From assembly GCA_963759125.1 (NCBI GenBank), contig CAVWXN010000004.1:253792-317791 (forward strand): a DNA stretch of 64,000 nt, given 5' to 3'. Positions within the stretch are counted from its first letter, which is position 1, and every line of letters begins with the position of its first letter. The position numbers were made by a program, and so were the translations under genes. The notes under the pieces were generated by a model, which saw only the letters and a program-made list of their open reading frames with translations, did not search any database and was not told where the DNA came from. This stretch comes from JABDQA01 sp963759125 (GTDB taxonomy: Bacteria > Desulfobacterota > Desulfobulbia > Desulfobulbales > Desulfocapsaceae). Below are positions 1 to 8,523 of this stretch, piece after piece.

Positions 1-2133
1 AACGAGGCCCAATACGAAGCTGTCACCGCCACAGAAGGCCCTGTGCTGGTGATTGCCGGAGCGGGCAGCGGGAAAACCAGAACCCTGGTTTACCGGGTAG
101 CTCATTTGATTCAGAAGGGCGTTGACCCTGAATCGATTCTACTGCTCACCTTCACCCGCAAATCTTCCCAGGAAATGCTCTGGCGGGCTGGTAGAATCAT
201 AAGCGACAGCTGCACCCGGGTAACCGGCGGTACCTTCCATAGCGTCGCCAACATGCTGCTCCGGCGCTACGGTGGCCATCTCGGTTTCGGCTCGGGCTTT
301 ACCATCATCGACCGGGGCGATGCCGAGGGCATTGTTAATCTACTCAAATCATCACTCGATTTGAGCGCCCCGAGGAAGCAGTTTCCCTCCAAGCGGGCGA
401 TTATCAACATGATCAGCGGGGCGGTCAACAAAGCCCGGCCGCTGGATGATCTGATCTTCGACGAGTACAACCATCTGGCCGAGTTCACTGACGACATCCG
501 GCTGCTGCAGAAGCATTACCAGAGCTTCAAGTTCGACCATGGCTTGATGGATTACGACGATCTGCTGGTCAATTGGAAACGGTTGATGGTCGAAGTGATC
601 GAGGCGCGTGAGGAAATCTCTACCAGGTATCGCTATATCATGGTCGATGAATACCAGGATACCAACCTGATCCAGGCCGAGATCGTCAGGCTGGCAGCCT
701 ACCGCCACGACAATGTGATGGTGGTTGGTGATGACTCCCAGTCGATTTATTCGTTTAGAGGGGCCGATTTCTACAACATCATGCGTTTTCCTGATACTTT
801 CCCCGGCACAAGGGTCATCAAGCTGGAAGAAAATTATCGCTCGACCCAGCCGATTCTCGGTCTGACCAACGATATAATCAGCAAGGCTGCGGAAAAATAC
901 ACCAAGAAGCTCTACACCAAGATCCAGGGCGATCTCAAGCCTGCCCTCTACGGTGCGAGAGACGAGAGGGGTGAGGCCGCATTCGTCATCAAACGGATCG
1001 AGCAGTTGCGGGCCGAGGGGCTGCAGCTTAATGAGATTGCAGTACTCTTTCGGTCCGGCTTCCACAGCTTTAAACTCGAGCTGGAACTGACCAGCCGTTC
1101 GATCCAGTTCGAGAAACGGGGCGGCCTGAAGCTTACCGAATCGGCCCACATGAAGGATGCGCTGGCAGTCCTGCGGCTTCTGATAAACCCGATTGACAAC
1201 CTCAGCTGGAACCGCCTGCTGCTCAGCATTGACAAAGTGGGTCCCCGGACCGCCCAGAAAATCACCGCCGCCATATCGGCGGCCGACGACCCTTTTCTGG
1301 CACTCAGTTCGTATCCGGCCGGCAGAACCTGGAAGAGTGGATTCGACGAACTGGTCAGGCTTTTTCACCAACTGAGAACTGCGGACCCCAGGCCCGGTCT
1401 GCTCTGTGAGATTGCGCTAAAATGGTATCAGCCGGTATTTGAGCGGCTCTACGCCGATGACTACCCTAAGCGCCAGAAAGATCTGGAACAGCTTAAGACC
1501 ATCATTGCCTCATATGATGACCTGCAGAGTTTCATTGATGATACCACGCTGGACCCGCCGGAGTCGGATCTGAGCGCCTACAGCAACGATCTCGATACAC
1601 TGGTGCTGTCCACCATTCATTCCGCCAAAGGTCTGGAGTGGGACGCGGTGTTTGTGATTGGCCTGGCCGACGGCAGATTTCCACATTCCTCTGCGTTTCC
1701 GGGAGAACAGTGGGAGGAGGAACGGCGATTGCTCTATGTGGCCGCCACTAGGGCCAGGAAACATCTTTTCCTCACCTATCCGCGGGAGCTTATGTCGCCT
1801 GACAGAAGGTTCCAGAGGGTGGGCATGTCACCGTTCGTCGCCGAACTCGAACCAGACGGTTATGAAGTAATTCGGCCGTCAACCGGTGACGGTTCTTTCT
1901 ATGGTGCGTCTTATGGTGACTCATCCGGACGGACGAGGCCGGTTTTGAAAAAAAAGGATAAAAAAGCGGTACTGGACGATTTCAACACCGGGGGGCGGGT
2001 CAAGCATCCCTTTTTCGGCACCGGCACCGTGAAAAAGAAAACACCGCCGCGATCTCTCGATGTGGCCTTTGACCGTCACGGTATGAAGACGCTGCATCTC
2101 GATTATGCCAAACTGACCATCGTCGAGGGCTGA
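1..2133 (+). CDS. UvrD/PcrA-type superfamily 1A DNA helicase, 5' end outside window
   Basis: ATP-dependent 3'-5' helicase of the UvrD/Rep/PcrA family, acting in DNA repair and replication restart. The frame is open from base 1 and the Q-motif (NEAQYEAV) is the first thing read, so only a short N-terminus is missing. All superfamily 1A motifs are visible in order: Walker A AGAGSGKT, Ia LLLTFTRKS, Walker B VDEYQDTN, III GDDSQSIYSFRGA, IV LEENYRS, V TIHSAKGLEWD and VI RRLLYVAATRARK. The C-terminal 50 residues form the small Tudor-like module (GRVKHPFFGTGTV) found in PcrA/UvrD. Roughly 710 residues in all, normal for the family. Followed after 40 bp by folC in the same direction. Which paralogue (UvrD, PcrA or Rep) cannot be settled from sequence alone. 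Confidence 0.93.
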   Translation, partial: NEAQYEAVTATEGPVLVIAGAGSGKTRTLVYRVAHLIQKGVDPESILLLTFTRKSSQEMLWRAGRIISDSCTRVTGGTFHSVANMLLRRYGGHLGFGSGFTIIDRGDAEGIVNLLKSSLDLSAPRKQFPSKRAIINMISGAVNKARPLDDLIFDEYNHLAEFTDDIRLLQKHYQSFKFDHGLMDYDDLLVNWKRLMVEVIEAREEISTRYRYIMVDEYQDTNLIQAEIVRLAAYRHDNVMVVGDDSQSIYSFRGADFYNIMRFPDTFPGTRVIKLEENYRSTQPILGLTNDIISKAAEKYTKKLYTKIQGDLKPALYGARDERGEAAFVIKRIEQLRAEGLQLNEIAVLFRSGFHSFKLELELTSRSIQFEKRGGLKLTESAHMKDALAVLRLLINPIDNLSWNRLLLSIDKVGPRTAQKITAAISAADDPFLALSSYPAGRTWKSGFDELVRLFHQLRTADPRPGLLCEIALKWYQPVFERLYADDYPKRQKDLEQLKTIIASYDDLQSFIDDTTLDPPESDLSAYSNDLDTLVLSTIHSAKGLEWDAVFVIGLADGRFPHSSAFPGEQWEEERRLLYVAATRARKHLFLTYPRELMSPDRRFQRVGMSPFVAELEPDGYEVIRPSTGDGSFYGASYGDSSGRTRPVLKKKDKKAVLDDFNTGGRVKHPFFGTGTVKKKTPPRSLDVAFDRHGMKTLHLDYAKLTIVEG

Positions 2134-2173
2134 TCTCTCCGCCGGTGAGCTCAACGACAGCAGGAAACCGACA

Positions 2174-3466
2174 GTGACCACTCCCATCACCACCTACGTA
2201 GGGGCCTGCAGGTACCTTGACGACCTGCAGATGCATAAGATAAAGCTAGGTCTCGAGGCGATACGTTCCACCCTGGCTGTGCTCGGATCGCCCGAAGAGA
2301 AATGCCCTGCAGTGCACGTCGCCGGCACCAACGGTAAAGGTTCGGTCTGTTCCATGCTGCGCAGCATCATGAGTGGAGCTGGCTATAAGACCGGTCTCTA
2401 TACTTCGCCTCATTTGAGCTCGGTCCGGGAGAGGTTCAGGATCGATGATAAGTTCATCAGTGAAGCCGATTTTACCCGGCTGATGGAGACCATCCGTCAG
2501 AGCCTCGGGGGGCGCAGCATTACCTATTTCGAGTGCACCACGGTCCTGGCCTTTCTCTGGTTTGCCGAAAACGGCTGCGACCTGGTGATACTTGAGACCG
2601 GCCTGGGGGGCAGACTCGATGCCACCAATGTGATCAGGCCGCTGCTGTCAATCATTACCACGATCAGTCTGGACCATGAACAGTTCCTGGGCACCAGTGT
2701 GGAAGAGGTGGCCTTTGAAAAGGCAGGGATCGTGAAACCGCACATACCTGTCATTTCAGGCGTTGAAGACCCGCAGGCCCGGCAGGTGATTTCCCGGACC
2801 TGCAGCGAACGCCAGGCTGAATTGAGCCAGAAAGACAAGGACTTTCTGCTGGATCGGGAGCCGGATGGACCCTGGGTATGGAAGTCGACCGATGCTGAAG
2901 TAAGACTCAACCTGATGGATGTAGATCAGCCCAACCATTGGCAGGTCGACAACATCTGTTGTGCTGTCGCTGCTGCGGTGCAGCTTAGATCATCGGGCTT
3001 CACTGTGGGGACGGCGACGATCGACAGCGGCCTGGCCCGATCCGCCTGGCCCGGCAGGATGGAGCTCCTCGGAACCCCGCTGAGGTTCCTGCTCGACGGG
3101 GCCCACAACCAGGCGGGCGTCGACTGCCTGTTAACGTCACTGCAGCACTACCGCTACGATCGGCTCTTCGTGGTTTGGGCATCGATGGCCGACAAGAGTT
3201 ATGAGGCCATGCTCAACGACGTGGCTCGGGTTGCCGATGTGCTGCTGCTTACCAGGCCTGAGACTGAGCGCGCCGCGCACCCCCAGGATCTGTACGATCA
3301 GTTGCAGGATGTGGAGGGTAAAGAGGTGCGCATCTGTGTAACCGTCGATGAGGCTTTAATGCTTGTGCAGGAGCAGGCCTCCGTAGATGATCTCGTTGTT
3401 GTTGCCGGTTCGCTTTACCTGATCGGAGAGTTCAGGAAACTGCTGGTTGGCGAGGTGGTCGGATGA
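2174..3466 (+). CDS. folC: Bifunctional folylpolyglutamate/dihydrofolate synthase
   Basis: Mur-ligase-family enzyme that adds glutamate to dihydropteroate and to reduced folates in the cytoplasm. Seen: the KLGLE start region, the P-loop GTNGKGS, TSPHLSSVRERF, the LGGRLDATN strand and loop, and the C-terminal DGAHNQAG of the ligase domain; 430 residues, the usual length. The start is a GTG preceded by AGGAAA; a later ATG would cut into the conserved N-terminus. The stop overlaps the next gene by ATGA, indicating translational coupling. Folate retention may matter here because the PanB-like enzymes at 31.9 and 39.8 kb are predicted to use tetrahydrofolate; that link is only an inference. Confidence 0.94.
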   Translation: MTTPITTYVGACRYLDDLQMHKIKLGLEAIRSTLAVLGSPEEKCPAVHVAGTNGKGSVCSMLRSIMSGAGYKTGLYTSPHLSSVRERFRIDDKFISEADFTRLMETIRQSLGGRSITYFECTTVLAFLWFAENGCDLVILETGLGGRLDATNVIRPLLSIITTISLDHEQFLGTSVEEVAFEKAGIVKPHIPVISGVEDPQARQVISRTCSERQAELSQKDKDFLLDREPDGPWVWKSTDAEVRLNLMDVDQPNHWQVDNICCAVAAAVQLRSSGFTVGTATIDSGLARSAWPGRMELLGTPLRFLLDGAHNQAGVDCLLTSLQHYRYDRLFVVWASMADKSYEAMLNDVARVADVLLLTRPETERAAHPQDLYDQLQDVEGKEVRICVTVDEALMLVQEQASVDDLVVVAGSLYLIGEFRKLLVGEVVG

Positions 3467-3762
3467 CAGATGACTATCTCTGGCTCGATGGAGTAAGCGA
3501 AGAGAACATCAGGCGGGAGCGGGCCAAGGCCCGTGAACTGAGAAAGACCAGGTGGTGGCAGCAGAAGACCGCTTCGGGAATCTGCTATTACTGCGGCAGT
3601 CAAACGGCCCACCAAGACCTGACCATGGATCATCTGATTCCGCTTTCTCGCGGGGGGCGCAGCACCAAGGACAACCTGGTACCGAGTTGCAAGGACTGCA
3701 ACACCAAGAAAAAGACCATGCTTCCCGTTGAGTGGGATGAATATATCAATCGAGAGCGCTGA
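3463..3762 (+). CDS. HNH endonuclease-domain protein
   Basis: A 99-residue protein with one HNH fold: zinc-type CYYCG (about residue 44), catalytic MDHLIPLSRGG (about 57-67), the central Asn in KDNLVPSCKDCN, and a closing CxxCN. Small stand-alone HNH proteins of this type cut or nick DNA, but many chromosomal ones have no assigned role. It starts by ATGA overlap with folC, so it belongs to the same transcription unit, and the M23 peptidase follows 9 bp later. Nothing links it to a phage or restriction system here. Confidence 0.85.
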   Translation: MTDDYLWLDGVSEENIRRERAKARELRKTRWWQQKTASGICYYCGSQTAHQDLTMDHLIPLSRGGRSTKDNLVPSCKDCNTKKKTMLPVEWDEYINRER

Positions 3763-3771
3763 CAGTAGGTG

Positions 3772-4731
3772 ATGGTGAGAACAGTTTTTCTTGTCTTTCT
3801 GTTGATGCCGTCAGCGGTTTGGTCCGCTGATTTAAAACTGGCGTTCCCGGTCGACTGTAGCCTGGGACGGGATTGTGTCATTCAGAATTATGTAGATCTG
3901 GACCCGGGTGAGGGCTGGCGTGACTACAATTGCGGTAGTTTGACCTATGACGGTCACAAGGGCACCGATATCAGGATCAGGGATTACCGGGCGATGGCAG
4001 AAGGAGTGGCGATATTTGCCGCTGCCGACGGCGTCGTGTTGGGGGTCCGAAACGATATTGACGATCGGTCGCCCGGCGTATCCTACGAGGATTATCTGCA
4101 GAAAATCTCCGGTAAGGAGTGCGGCAACGGAGTGGTTCTGGCCCATGATGATGGCTATCAGACCCAATACTGCCACCTGAAAAAAGCCAGTGTGGCGGTA
4201 AAAAAAGGCAGACGGGTCAGTGAGGGGGATCTGCTCGGCTTTGTCGGCCTGTCCGGCCAGACTCAGTTCCCCCACCTGCACCTCTCCGTGAGGAAGGGAA
4301 AGGAGGTGATAGGGCCCTTTGCCGGTCGCTGCAGCAACGCCGAACACAATTTGTGGAAAGATGACATCGGCTATACCGGCACCCACCTGCTCAAATACGG
4401 TTTTACTGATGTACCGCAGACCCTCGACTCCATCGAAGAAGGTGAGTCACCGCTGTTGAGTTCAAAATCCCAGGCCCTCCTGTTCTGGGTCAATGTGGTC
4501 GATATCAGAAAGGGCGACAAGCAGGAGATAACGATCAGCAGGCCGGACGGCAGCCTACTGGCGCAAAACAGCCAGACGATTGAACAATCCAAGGTCAACT
4601 GGTTGAGCTATGTCGGTAAGAAGCGGCCCCAGGGTGGCTGGCCGGCAGGTATCTACACCGCCGTCTACTCCCTTGAACGGGAGGCCGAAACGGTAGTCCG
4701 GCAGGAGGCGGAGGTAGAAGTTCGATATTAG
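3772..4731 (+). CDS. Secreted M23-family (LytM-type) metallopeptidase
   Basis: Predicted periplasmic zinc peptidase acting on peptidoglycan cross-links. A signal peptide (MVRTVFLVFLLMPSAVWSA) is followed by a cysteine-bearing segment. The M23 zinc site is intact: HKGTD (HxxxD) near residue 62 and the second histidine pair in FPHLHLSV near residue 165. A beta-sandwich-like tail of about 110 residues follows. ATG at 3772 is chosen; a GTG one codon earlier is also possible. Last gene of the rightward block starting with the helicase; the next gene points the other way. Substrate specificity cannot be told. Confidence 0.88.
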   Translation: MVRTVFLVFLLMPSAVWSADLKLAFPVDCSLGRDCVIQNYVDLDPGEGWRDYNCGSLTYDGHKGTDIRIRDYRAMAEGVAIFAAADGVVLGVRNDIDDRSPGVSYEDYLQKISGKECGNGVVLAHDDGYQTQYCHLKKASVAVKKGRRVSEGDLLGFVGLSGQTQFPHLHLSVRKGKEVIGPFAGRCSNAEHNLWKDDIGYTGTHLLKYGFTDVPQTLDSIEEGESPLLSSKSQALLFWVNVVDIRKGDKQEITISRPDGSLLAQNSQTIEQSKVNWLSYVGKKRPQGGWPAGIYTAVYSLEREAETVVRQEAEVEVRY

Positions 4732-4953
4732 AGCTCAGCACTGCACCTAGAAAGTAGTTGTTTCAATAACTTTCGTAAGTCTCATGGCCTCGAATTTTTC
4801 AGCTCTCGAGTCCATCATAACTCGCTCTTCGGGTTCCCCTTTCGGTCATTCAGCGAGGATGAAGCGACAATGGCAAAATCCTTTAGCGTCCACACGGGCA
4901 GGTGCCTGCTGTCTTAATATTTTTTCTAAGGGCAAAATCTCGCAAGGCTGCTA

Positions 4954-5808
4954 TCAGATGGTATAGGCTGAAAATCCGCCATCAATCGGTACGACAACAC
5001 CGGTGACAAATTTTGAAGCATCTGATAAGAGCCAGATTACCGCACCCAGAAGGTCCTCGGGTTCGCCATAACGGCCCAGAGGGGTGTGAGCGATGACCTT
5101 CCGGGCCCGCTCTGACAACTCTCCCGTTTCCTGATCTACGTGAAGAAATCGAAGTTGTTCGGTCATGAAGAATCCCGGGGCTATGGCATTTACCCTTATA
5201 CCCACCTGCGAAAAGTGAACGGCAAGCCATTGGGTAAAATTACTGACGGCAGCTTTGGCGGCCGAATAGGCGGCAACTTTTGTCAGTGGAGTGAGAGCAC
5301 TCATGGATGATATGTTGACTATGGAGCCCTGCCCCTGGCTCACCATTGATTTGGAAAAGGTTTTAATAGTGAGGAAGGTACCCAGGAAATTTAGATCAAA
5401 GACATGACGAAAACCGGCAAGATCCAAGTCGAAAAACCCTTGAGTCTTTCCTGGCAGGTATTCGTTGAGAGTTAAAAAATCCTGATCTGTCGTGCCACGC
5501 GGATCGTTTCCACCGGCCCCGGGGATAAGCAGATCAACGGGGCCCCATTTTTGGAAGATCGATTCATGGCATGATTCAAGCTCATCCGCACTCAACACAT
5601 CACATGCCATAGCTATCGCGTACCCACCCGTCTTCTCAATCCTACTGGCTGTGATCTCCGCTTTTTCTAGGCTCAGGTCTAAAATCACAACCTTTGCACC
5701 AAGAGAGCCAAGCGCAACTGCGATGGCGCCACAGAGTGCACCCCCGCCCCCTGTAATTACTGCGACTTTTTCCTCTAAACTAAAGGCATCGAGAACGCTG
5801 GCAGCCAT
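4954..5808 (-). CDS. Short-chain dehydrogenase, D-mannonate oxidoreductase (YjmF/UxuB)-like
   Basis: Rossmann-fold NAD(P)-dependent oxidoreductase of 284 residues. Seen: the nucleotide loop TGGGGALCG near residue 19 in place of the usual TGxxxGIG, the PGAGGND segment replacing NNAG, which with the GTTDQDF stretch is typical of the Bacillus YjmF/UxuB group, the catalytic Ser in NISSMSAL, YSAAK, and a C-terminal PIDGGFSAYTI. Enzymes of this group reduce fructuronate to mannonate, so a sugar-acid role is plausible but the substrate is not proven. GAGG lies 10 nt before the ATG. It stands alone, with no uronate isomerase or dehydratase beside it. Confidence 0.82.
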   Translation of the reverse strand: MAASVLDAFSLEEKVAVITGGGGALCGAIAVALGSLGAKVVILDLSLEKAEITASRIEKTGGYAIAMACDVLSADELESCHESIFQKWGPVDLLIPGAGGNDPRGTTDQDFLTLNEYLPGKTQGFFDLDLAGFRHVFDLNFLGTFLTIKTFSKSMVSQGQGSIVNISSMSALTPLTKVAAYSAAKAAVSNFTQWLAVHFSQVGIRVNAIAPGFFMTEQLRFLHVDQETGELSERARKVIAHTPLGRYGEPEDLLGAVIWLLSDASKFVTGVVVPIDGGFSAYTI

Positions 5809-6296
5809 AGGATTTAATTCCTCACCGGCAGGTGTTTGGGGTATCAGATTGAGAGCTTTGTGTTATTTCGAGCTTCCAATCGATTACCCCCGCTTCTGTG
5901 GGATACAACGATTGGCTGATCGCAAACTGGAGATCTGCTGTAATCGTCCTAACCTTAGCTGGGAATCTCAAATTATCAACTCACAGACGCCCCGATATTG
6001 TTCAAATTCGCTTCGACAAATACGCGCTGGATCTCAATTTCTCCATTATGTTTTATATATTACAAGAGCTTCGTCAACATCTCCTTGGAATTATTCAAGT
6101 GCAGCCACTGAGGCGGGGGAAGATAATTTTACTATTGCGAACCTCTGCGTCCAAAAACTCCATTGCCGCGGTGAGCTGAGCAGCAATGTTCAGTTGTGCT
6201 CCTTGTTCCGCTGATCTTTTCCGAAAAGACCTGAGCTAATTTCACATCCTGGATTCTCTGGATTACCATACTGTATAAGGGGGATTAGTGCTTGGA
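5809..6296. other. Gap without recognisable gene
   Basis: No supported coding frame. Open frames on the plus strand run antisense to the dehydrogenase start or have no ribosome-binding site and no recognisable motifs. Probably decayed sequence continuing into the fragment at 6297. Confidence 0.5.
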
Positions 6297-6455
6297 ATGG
6301 TAACGTTTCTGTGGCAGGATACTATCTGGCGAGAGCTTGTCGTGGGCACTGCACTCGCTGTCGATACGCTCGTTCCGGACCCACTCGGGGGTGCCTTGCC
6401 GACGGTCCTGAAACAGTTTCGGCTAGAGCCCACCCTGGTCTCATGTCTCAGGTAA
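6297..6455 (+). pseudogene. Possible MgtE-family transporter fragment
   Basis: A 52-codon stretch reads as one hydrophobic block whose second half (GGALPTVLKQFRLEPTLVS) resembles the MgtE/SLC41 magnesium-transporter helix segment that usually reads GALLPLLLKRLGLDPA. The Mg-channel domain would be several hundred residues longer and none of it is visible on either side, so this would be a remnant. No ribosome-binding site. Judged by eye only. Confidence 0.35.
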
Positions 6456-6630
6456 ACTATTGTGGCGGCTAGGTGCGGTAATTCGTCGTTCACAGTTGAG
6501 CTGTGATGGCAGTGCCCAGACTGTCATGAGTCTAAATTGCAGTGAGGTGTTTTCAGGTCCTACTGATAGCTTCAAAAAGAGAAACTATGGCGCCGAACTG
6601 ACCGACCGGATTGACTAGAGGAAGTGATCT

Positions 6631-7425
6631 ATGAACATTGAAAACGACAGATATACTTTCATAGATGGTGGAGGGCCTCTGGTTTTGACGGCGATTCATG
6701 ACGGTCATGACCTTAGCGATCGTGTAATGGAACGGATGGCGGTGTCTTCAGAACAAAGGCTGCAAGAAGAGGATCCGTTCACGGGAAAATGGGCAGAAAT
6801 ATTGCCAACGCGGATTATTGCCCACAGATCCAGATTTGAGGTCGATTTGAATAGACCGCGCGAACGTGCGGTCTACTTAGAGCCCTCTGATTCCTGGGGC
6901 TTGGACGTCTGGCAAGAGACCCCTCCGGAGGGGTTAATCTCAGAATGCATTAAAGAGTATGATGAATTTTATCGGCAAGCCCGACAGTTTCTGGATGGCA
7001 TCGCCAGGCGAGAGAATTATTTTGTTGTTCTGGACTTGCACAGCTATCGCCACAGACGGAACGGGGTGGATGCACCTTTTGATTCTCAAACCAAGAATCC
7101 CGATATAAACATAGGCACCGGTTCGTTGGATCAGAGTCTCTGGCGTCCGATCGCTGATCACCTTATTTCGGAACTGAGATCTTTTGACACGCTTGGAAGA
7201 GTGCTTGATGTACGTGAAAATGTGAGATTTGTCGGGGGGGATTTCTCACGATGGATCAATGCGAGCTATAACCGGAGCGGGTGCGCCATTGCGGTAGAAT
7301 TCAAGAAATTTTTCATGAATGAATGGACCGGTGAACTCTATCAGGACATTCATGCGCTCATTCGTCAGTTGTTGGAAGAGAGTTCCGTTTCGCTGATTGA
7401 GCGAATTCGTGAGATGAACGGGTAA
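6631..7425 (+). CDS. N-formylglutamate amidohydrolase-family protein
   Basis: 264 residues of the N-formylglutamate amidohydrolase (FGase) family, zinc enzymes that release formate from N-formylglutamate at the end of one histidine-degradation route; relatives act on other N-acyl amino acids. Seen: an early HDGH motif, SRFEVDLNRPR, the metal-site strand VVLDLHSYRHRR and a late conserved VEFKKFFM block. AGGAAG lies 6 nt before the ATG. No hut genes are nearby, so the physiological substrate is open. The next gene is the tRNA 160 bp downstream. Confidence 0.85.
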   Translation: MNIENDRYTFIDGGGPLVLTAIHDGHDLSDRVMERMAVSSEQRLQEEDPFTGKWAEILPTRIIAHRSRFEVDLNRPRERAVYLEPSDSWGLDVWQETPPEGLISECIKEYDEFYRQARQFLDGIARRENYFVVLDLHSYRHRRNGVDAPFDSQTKNPDINIGTGSLDQSLWRPIADHLISELRSFDTLGRVLDVRENVRFVGGDFSRWINASYNRSGCAIAVEFKKFFMNEWTGELYQDIHALIRQLLEESSVSLIERIREMNG

Positions 7426-7586
7426 TGCTGGGAGAGACACCTGGCCAGAACTCCATCATTTCCTGATATCTCCAATTTGGATGGAAATGCGGATCTCAGT
7501 CAGTACCATCATTTTCCTCTTGCTAGTCTATAATGCTGGGGTTATCTTTTGGCCTTGCTGTAAATCAAAAATAGTATTTTCCCATT

Positions 7587-7663
7587 GGGCGGGTAGCTCA
7601 GCTGGATAGAGTGTCGGCCTCCGAAGCCGAAGGTCGTGGGTTCGAATCCCACCTCGCCCACCA
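7587..7663 (+). tRNA. tRNA-Arg (anticodon CCG)
   Basis: Complete cloverleaf of 77 nt with CCA encoded. The acceptor GGGCGGG pairs with CTCGCCC with one G-U. D-arm GCTCAGCTGGATAGAGT, anticodon loop CTCCGAA giving CCG, and T-loop TTCGAAT are all standard. tRNA genes are common integration targets, and a stray tRNA 3' end lies about 600 bp downstream. Confidence 0.95.
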
Positions 7664-7693
7664 TGGAAAGTGACTGCCGTAAGGCAGCCGAAC

Positions 7694-7739
7694 ATAGATA
7701 AGCCCTCTAACGGAGAAATCTGCTAGAGGGCTTATCTAT
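7694..7739. terminator. Long perfect inverted repeat after tRNA-Arg
   Basis: A 16-bp perfect stem (7694-7709 with 7724-7739) closes a 14-nt loop, 30 bp after the tRNA. It is strong enough to stop transcription, though the expected T-run is missing (TGGGTAAA follows), so it may act as a processing hairpin or a relic of an inserted element. Confidence 0.55.
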
Positions 7740-7827
7740 TGGGTAAAACATTTAGGGAATGCACCGGTTGTCAGATCAAATTGAAACTGAAATGTATTAA
7801 TTTTTCAATACTGGACAATTGAGCGAG

Positions 7828-8064
7828 TTATCCTTTGTTTTCTTTTTGTTCCTCTATGGCCTTCTCAACCTTTTGCTGTGTCTCTTCAACAGCCTTCCCG
7901 GCATCCTGCATCACTTCTTCGGTCTTTTTACCAATTTCCTCGGCGGTTTTATCCATTTCTTTACCTGCCTTCTCCATTGTCCCTTCCTGCTCACATCCAA
8001 GGATGCCTATTGTAAACGAAGCTATGAGCAGGGAAAGAATGATATTCATTAGTTTCCGATTCAT
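7828..8064 (-). CDS. Small lipoprotein with helical, charged tail
   Basis: 78 residues with a short positively charged N-terminus, a hydrophobic helix and lipobox ILGC at residues 20-23, so it is predicted to be a lipid-anchored envelope protein. The mature part is an alternation of Lys/Glu with 3-4 residue spacing (EKAGKEMDKTAEEIGKKTEE), predicted to be amphipathic helix or coiled coil, like the entericidin and small stress lipoproteins. The ATG at 8064 has AAAGGAGA 6 nt upstream, so the longer frame starting 9 codons earlier is rejected. Function unknown. Confidence 0.75.
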   Translation of the reverse strand: MNRKLMNIILSLLIASFTIGILGCEQEGTMEKAGKEMDKTAEEIGKKTEEVMQDAGKAVEETQQKVEKAIEEQKENKG

Positions 8065-8091
8065 TTTATGTCTCCTTTTTGAATTACTCAC

Positions 8092-8523
8092 TGATTATCA
8101 TTGGCCAATCAATCAGGAAAACGATAGGGATGAGCCAACGCCTTTATGGGATAAGTCTTAAGGGCAATAAGGGCCTTTCCTATTAATATGATTTTAAAAT
8201 GTAAGTACTGGCTTTGAGAAGGACAAGGATGCGATTTCTGGTTCAATTCATAGGCCACTGATCACTGGTTCGAATCCCGCCCCGCCTACCAGATTGCTGC
8301 CACCGGTTCAGGTAATTTCAATTGAAGACAAACAGGAAGAGTGTCAACCTCAAATGGCTACTCTAATACCATGAATTATAGTGAGAAAAGCTAACAACAG
8401 GGCGTTCAATATGATTAATATTGCCATTAGATCGCTTCAGATTATGGTGGAGGGATTCATCGCCCTTATTTCTTGGAGAGTGAATTTTAGACGTTTTCAT
8501 TTCAATTCAAGTATGACAGCCTA
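8092..8523. other. Gap containing tRNA relic and possible half attC
   Basis: No gene seen. Contains the tRNA 3' fragment listed at 8267. At 8389-8410 lies AGCTAACAACAGGGCGTTCA, which resembles the left half of an integron attC, but no right half follows; weak. Confidence 0.35.
8267..8291 (+). repeat. Isolated tRNA 3'-end fragment
   Basis: 25 bp equal to the 3' part of a T-arm plus acceptor strand ending in CCA (GGTTCGAATCCC then CGCCTACCA). There is no matching 5' half upstream. It is similar but not identical to the 3' end of the nearby tRNA-Arg, so it comes from another tRNA. Such pieces are usually left by an integrase that used a tRNA 3' end as attachment site. Confidence 0.6.

Noticed and set aside
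352..1371. Long open frame antisense to the helicase (339 codons)
   Set aside because: It mirrors a strongly conserved helicase, has no ribosome-binding site or recognisable motifs, and arises from the GC-rich codon pattern of the real gene.
3832..4386. 184-codon frame antisense to the M23 peptidase
   Set aside because: Fully overlaps the peptidase domain; no independent evidence.
5492..6214. Open frame of 240 codons across the dehydrogenase start
   Set aside because: Its first half is antisense to the conserved dehydrogenase and the second half has no motifs or start signal.
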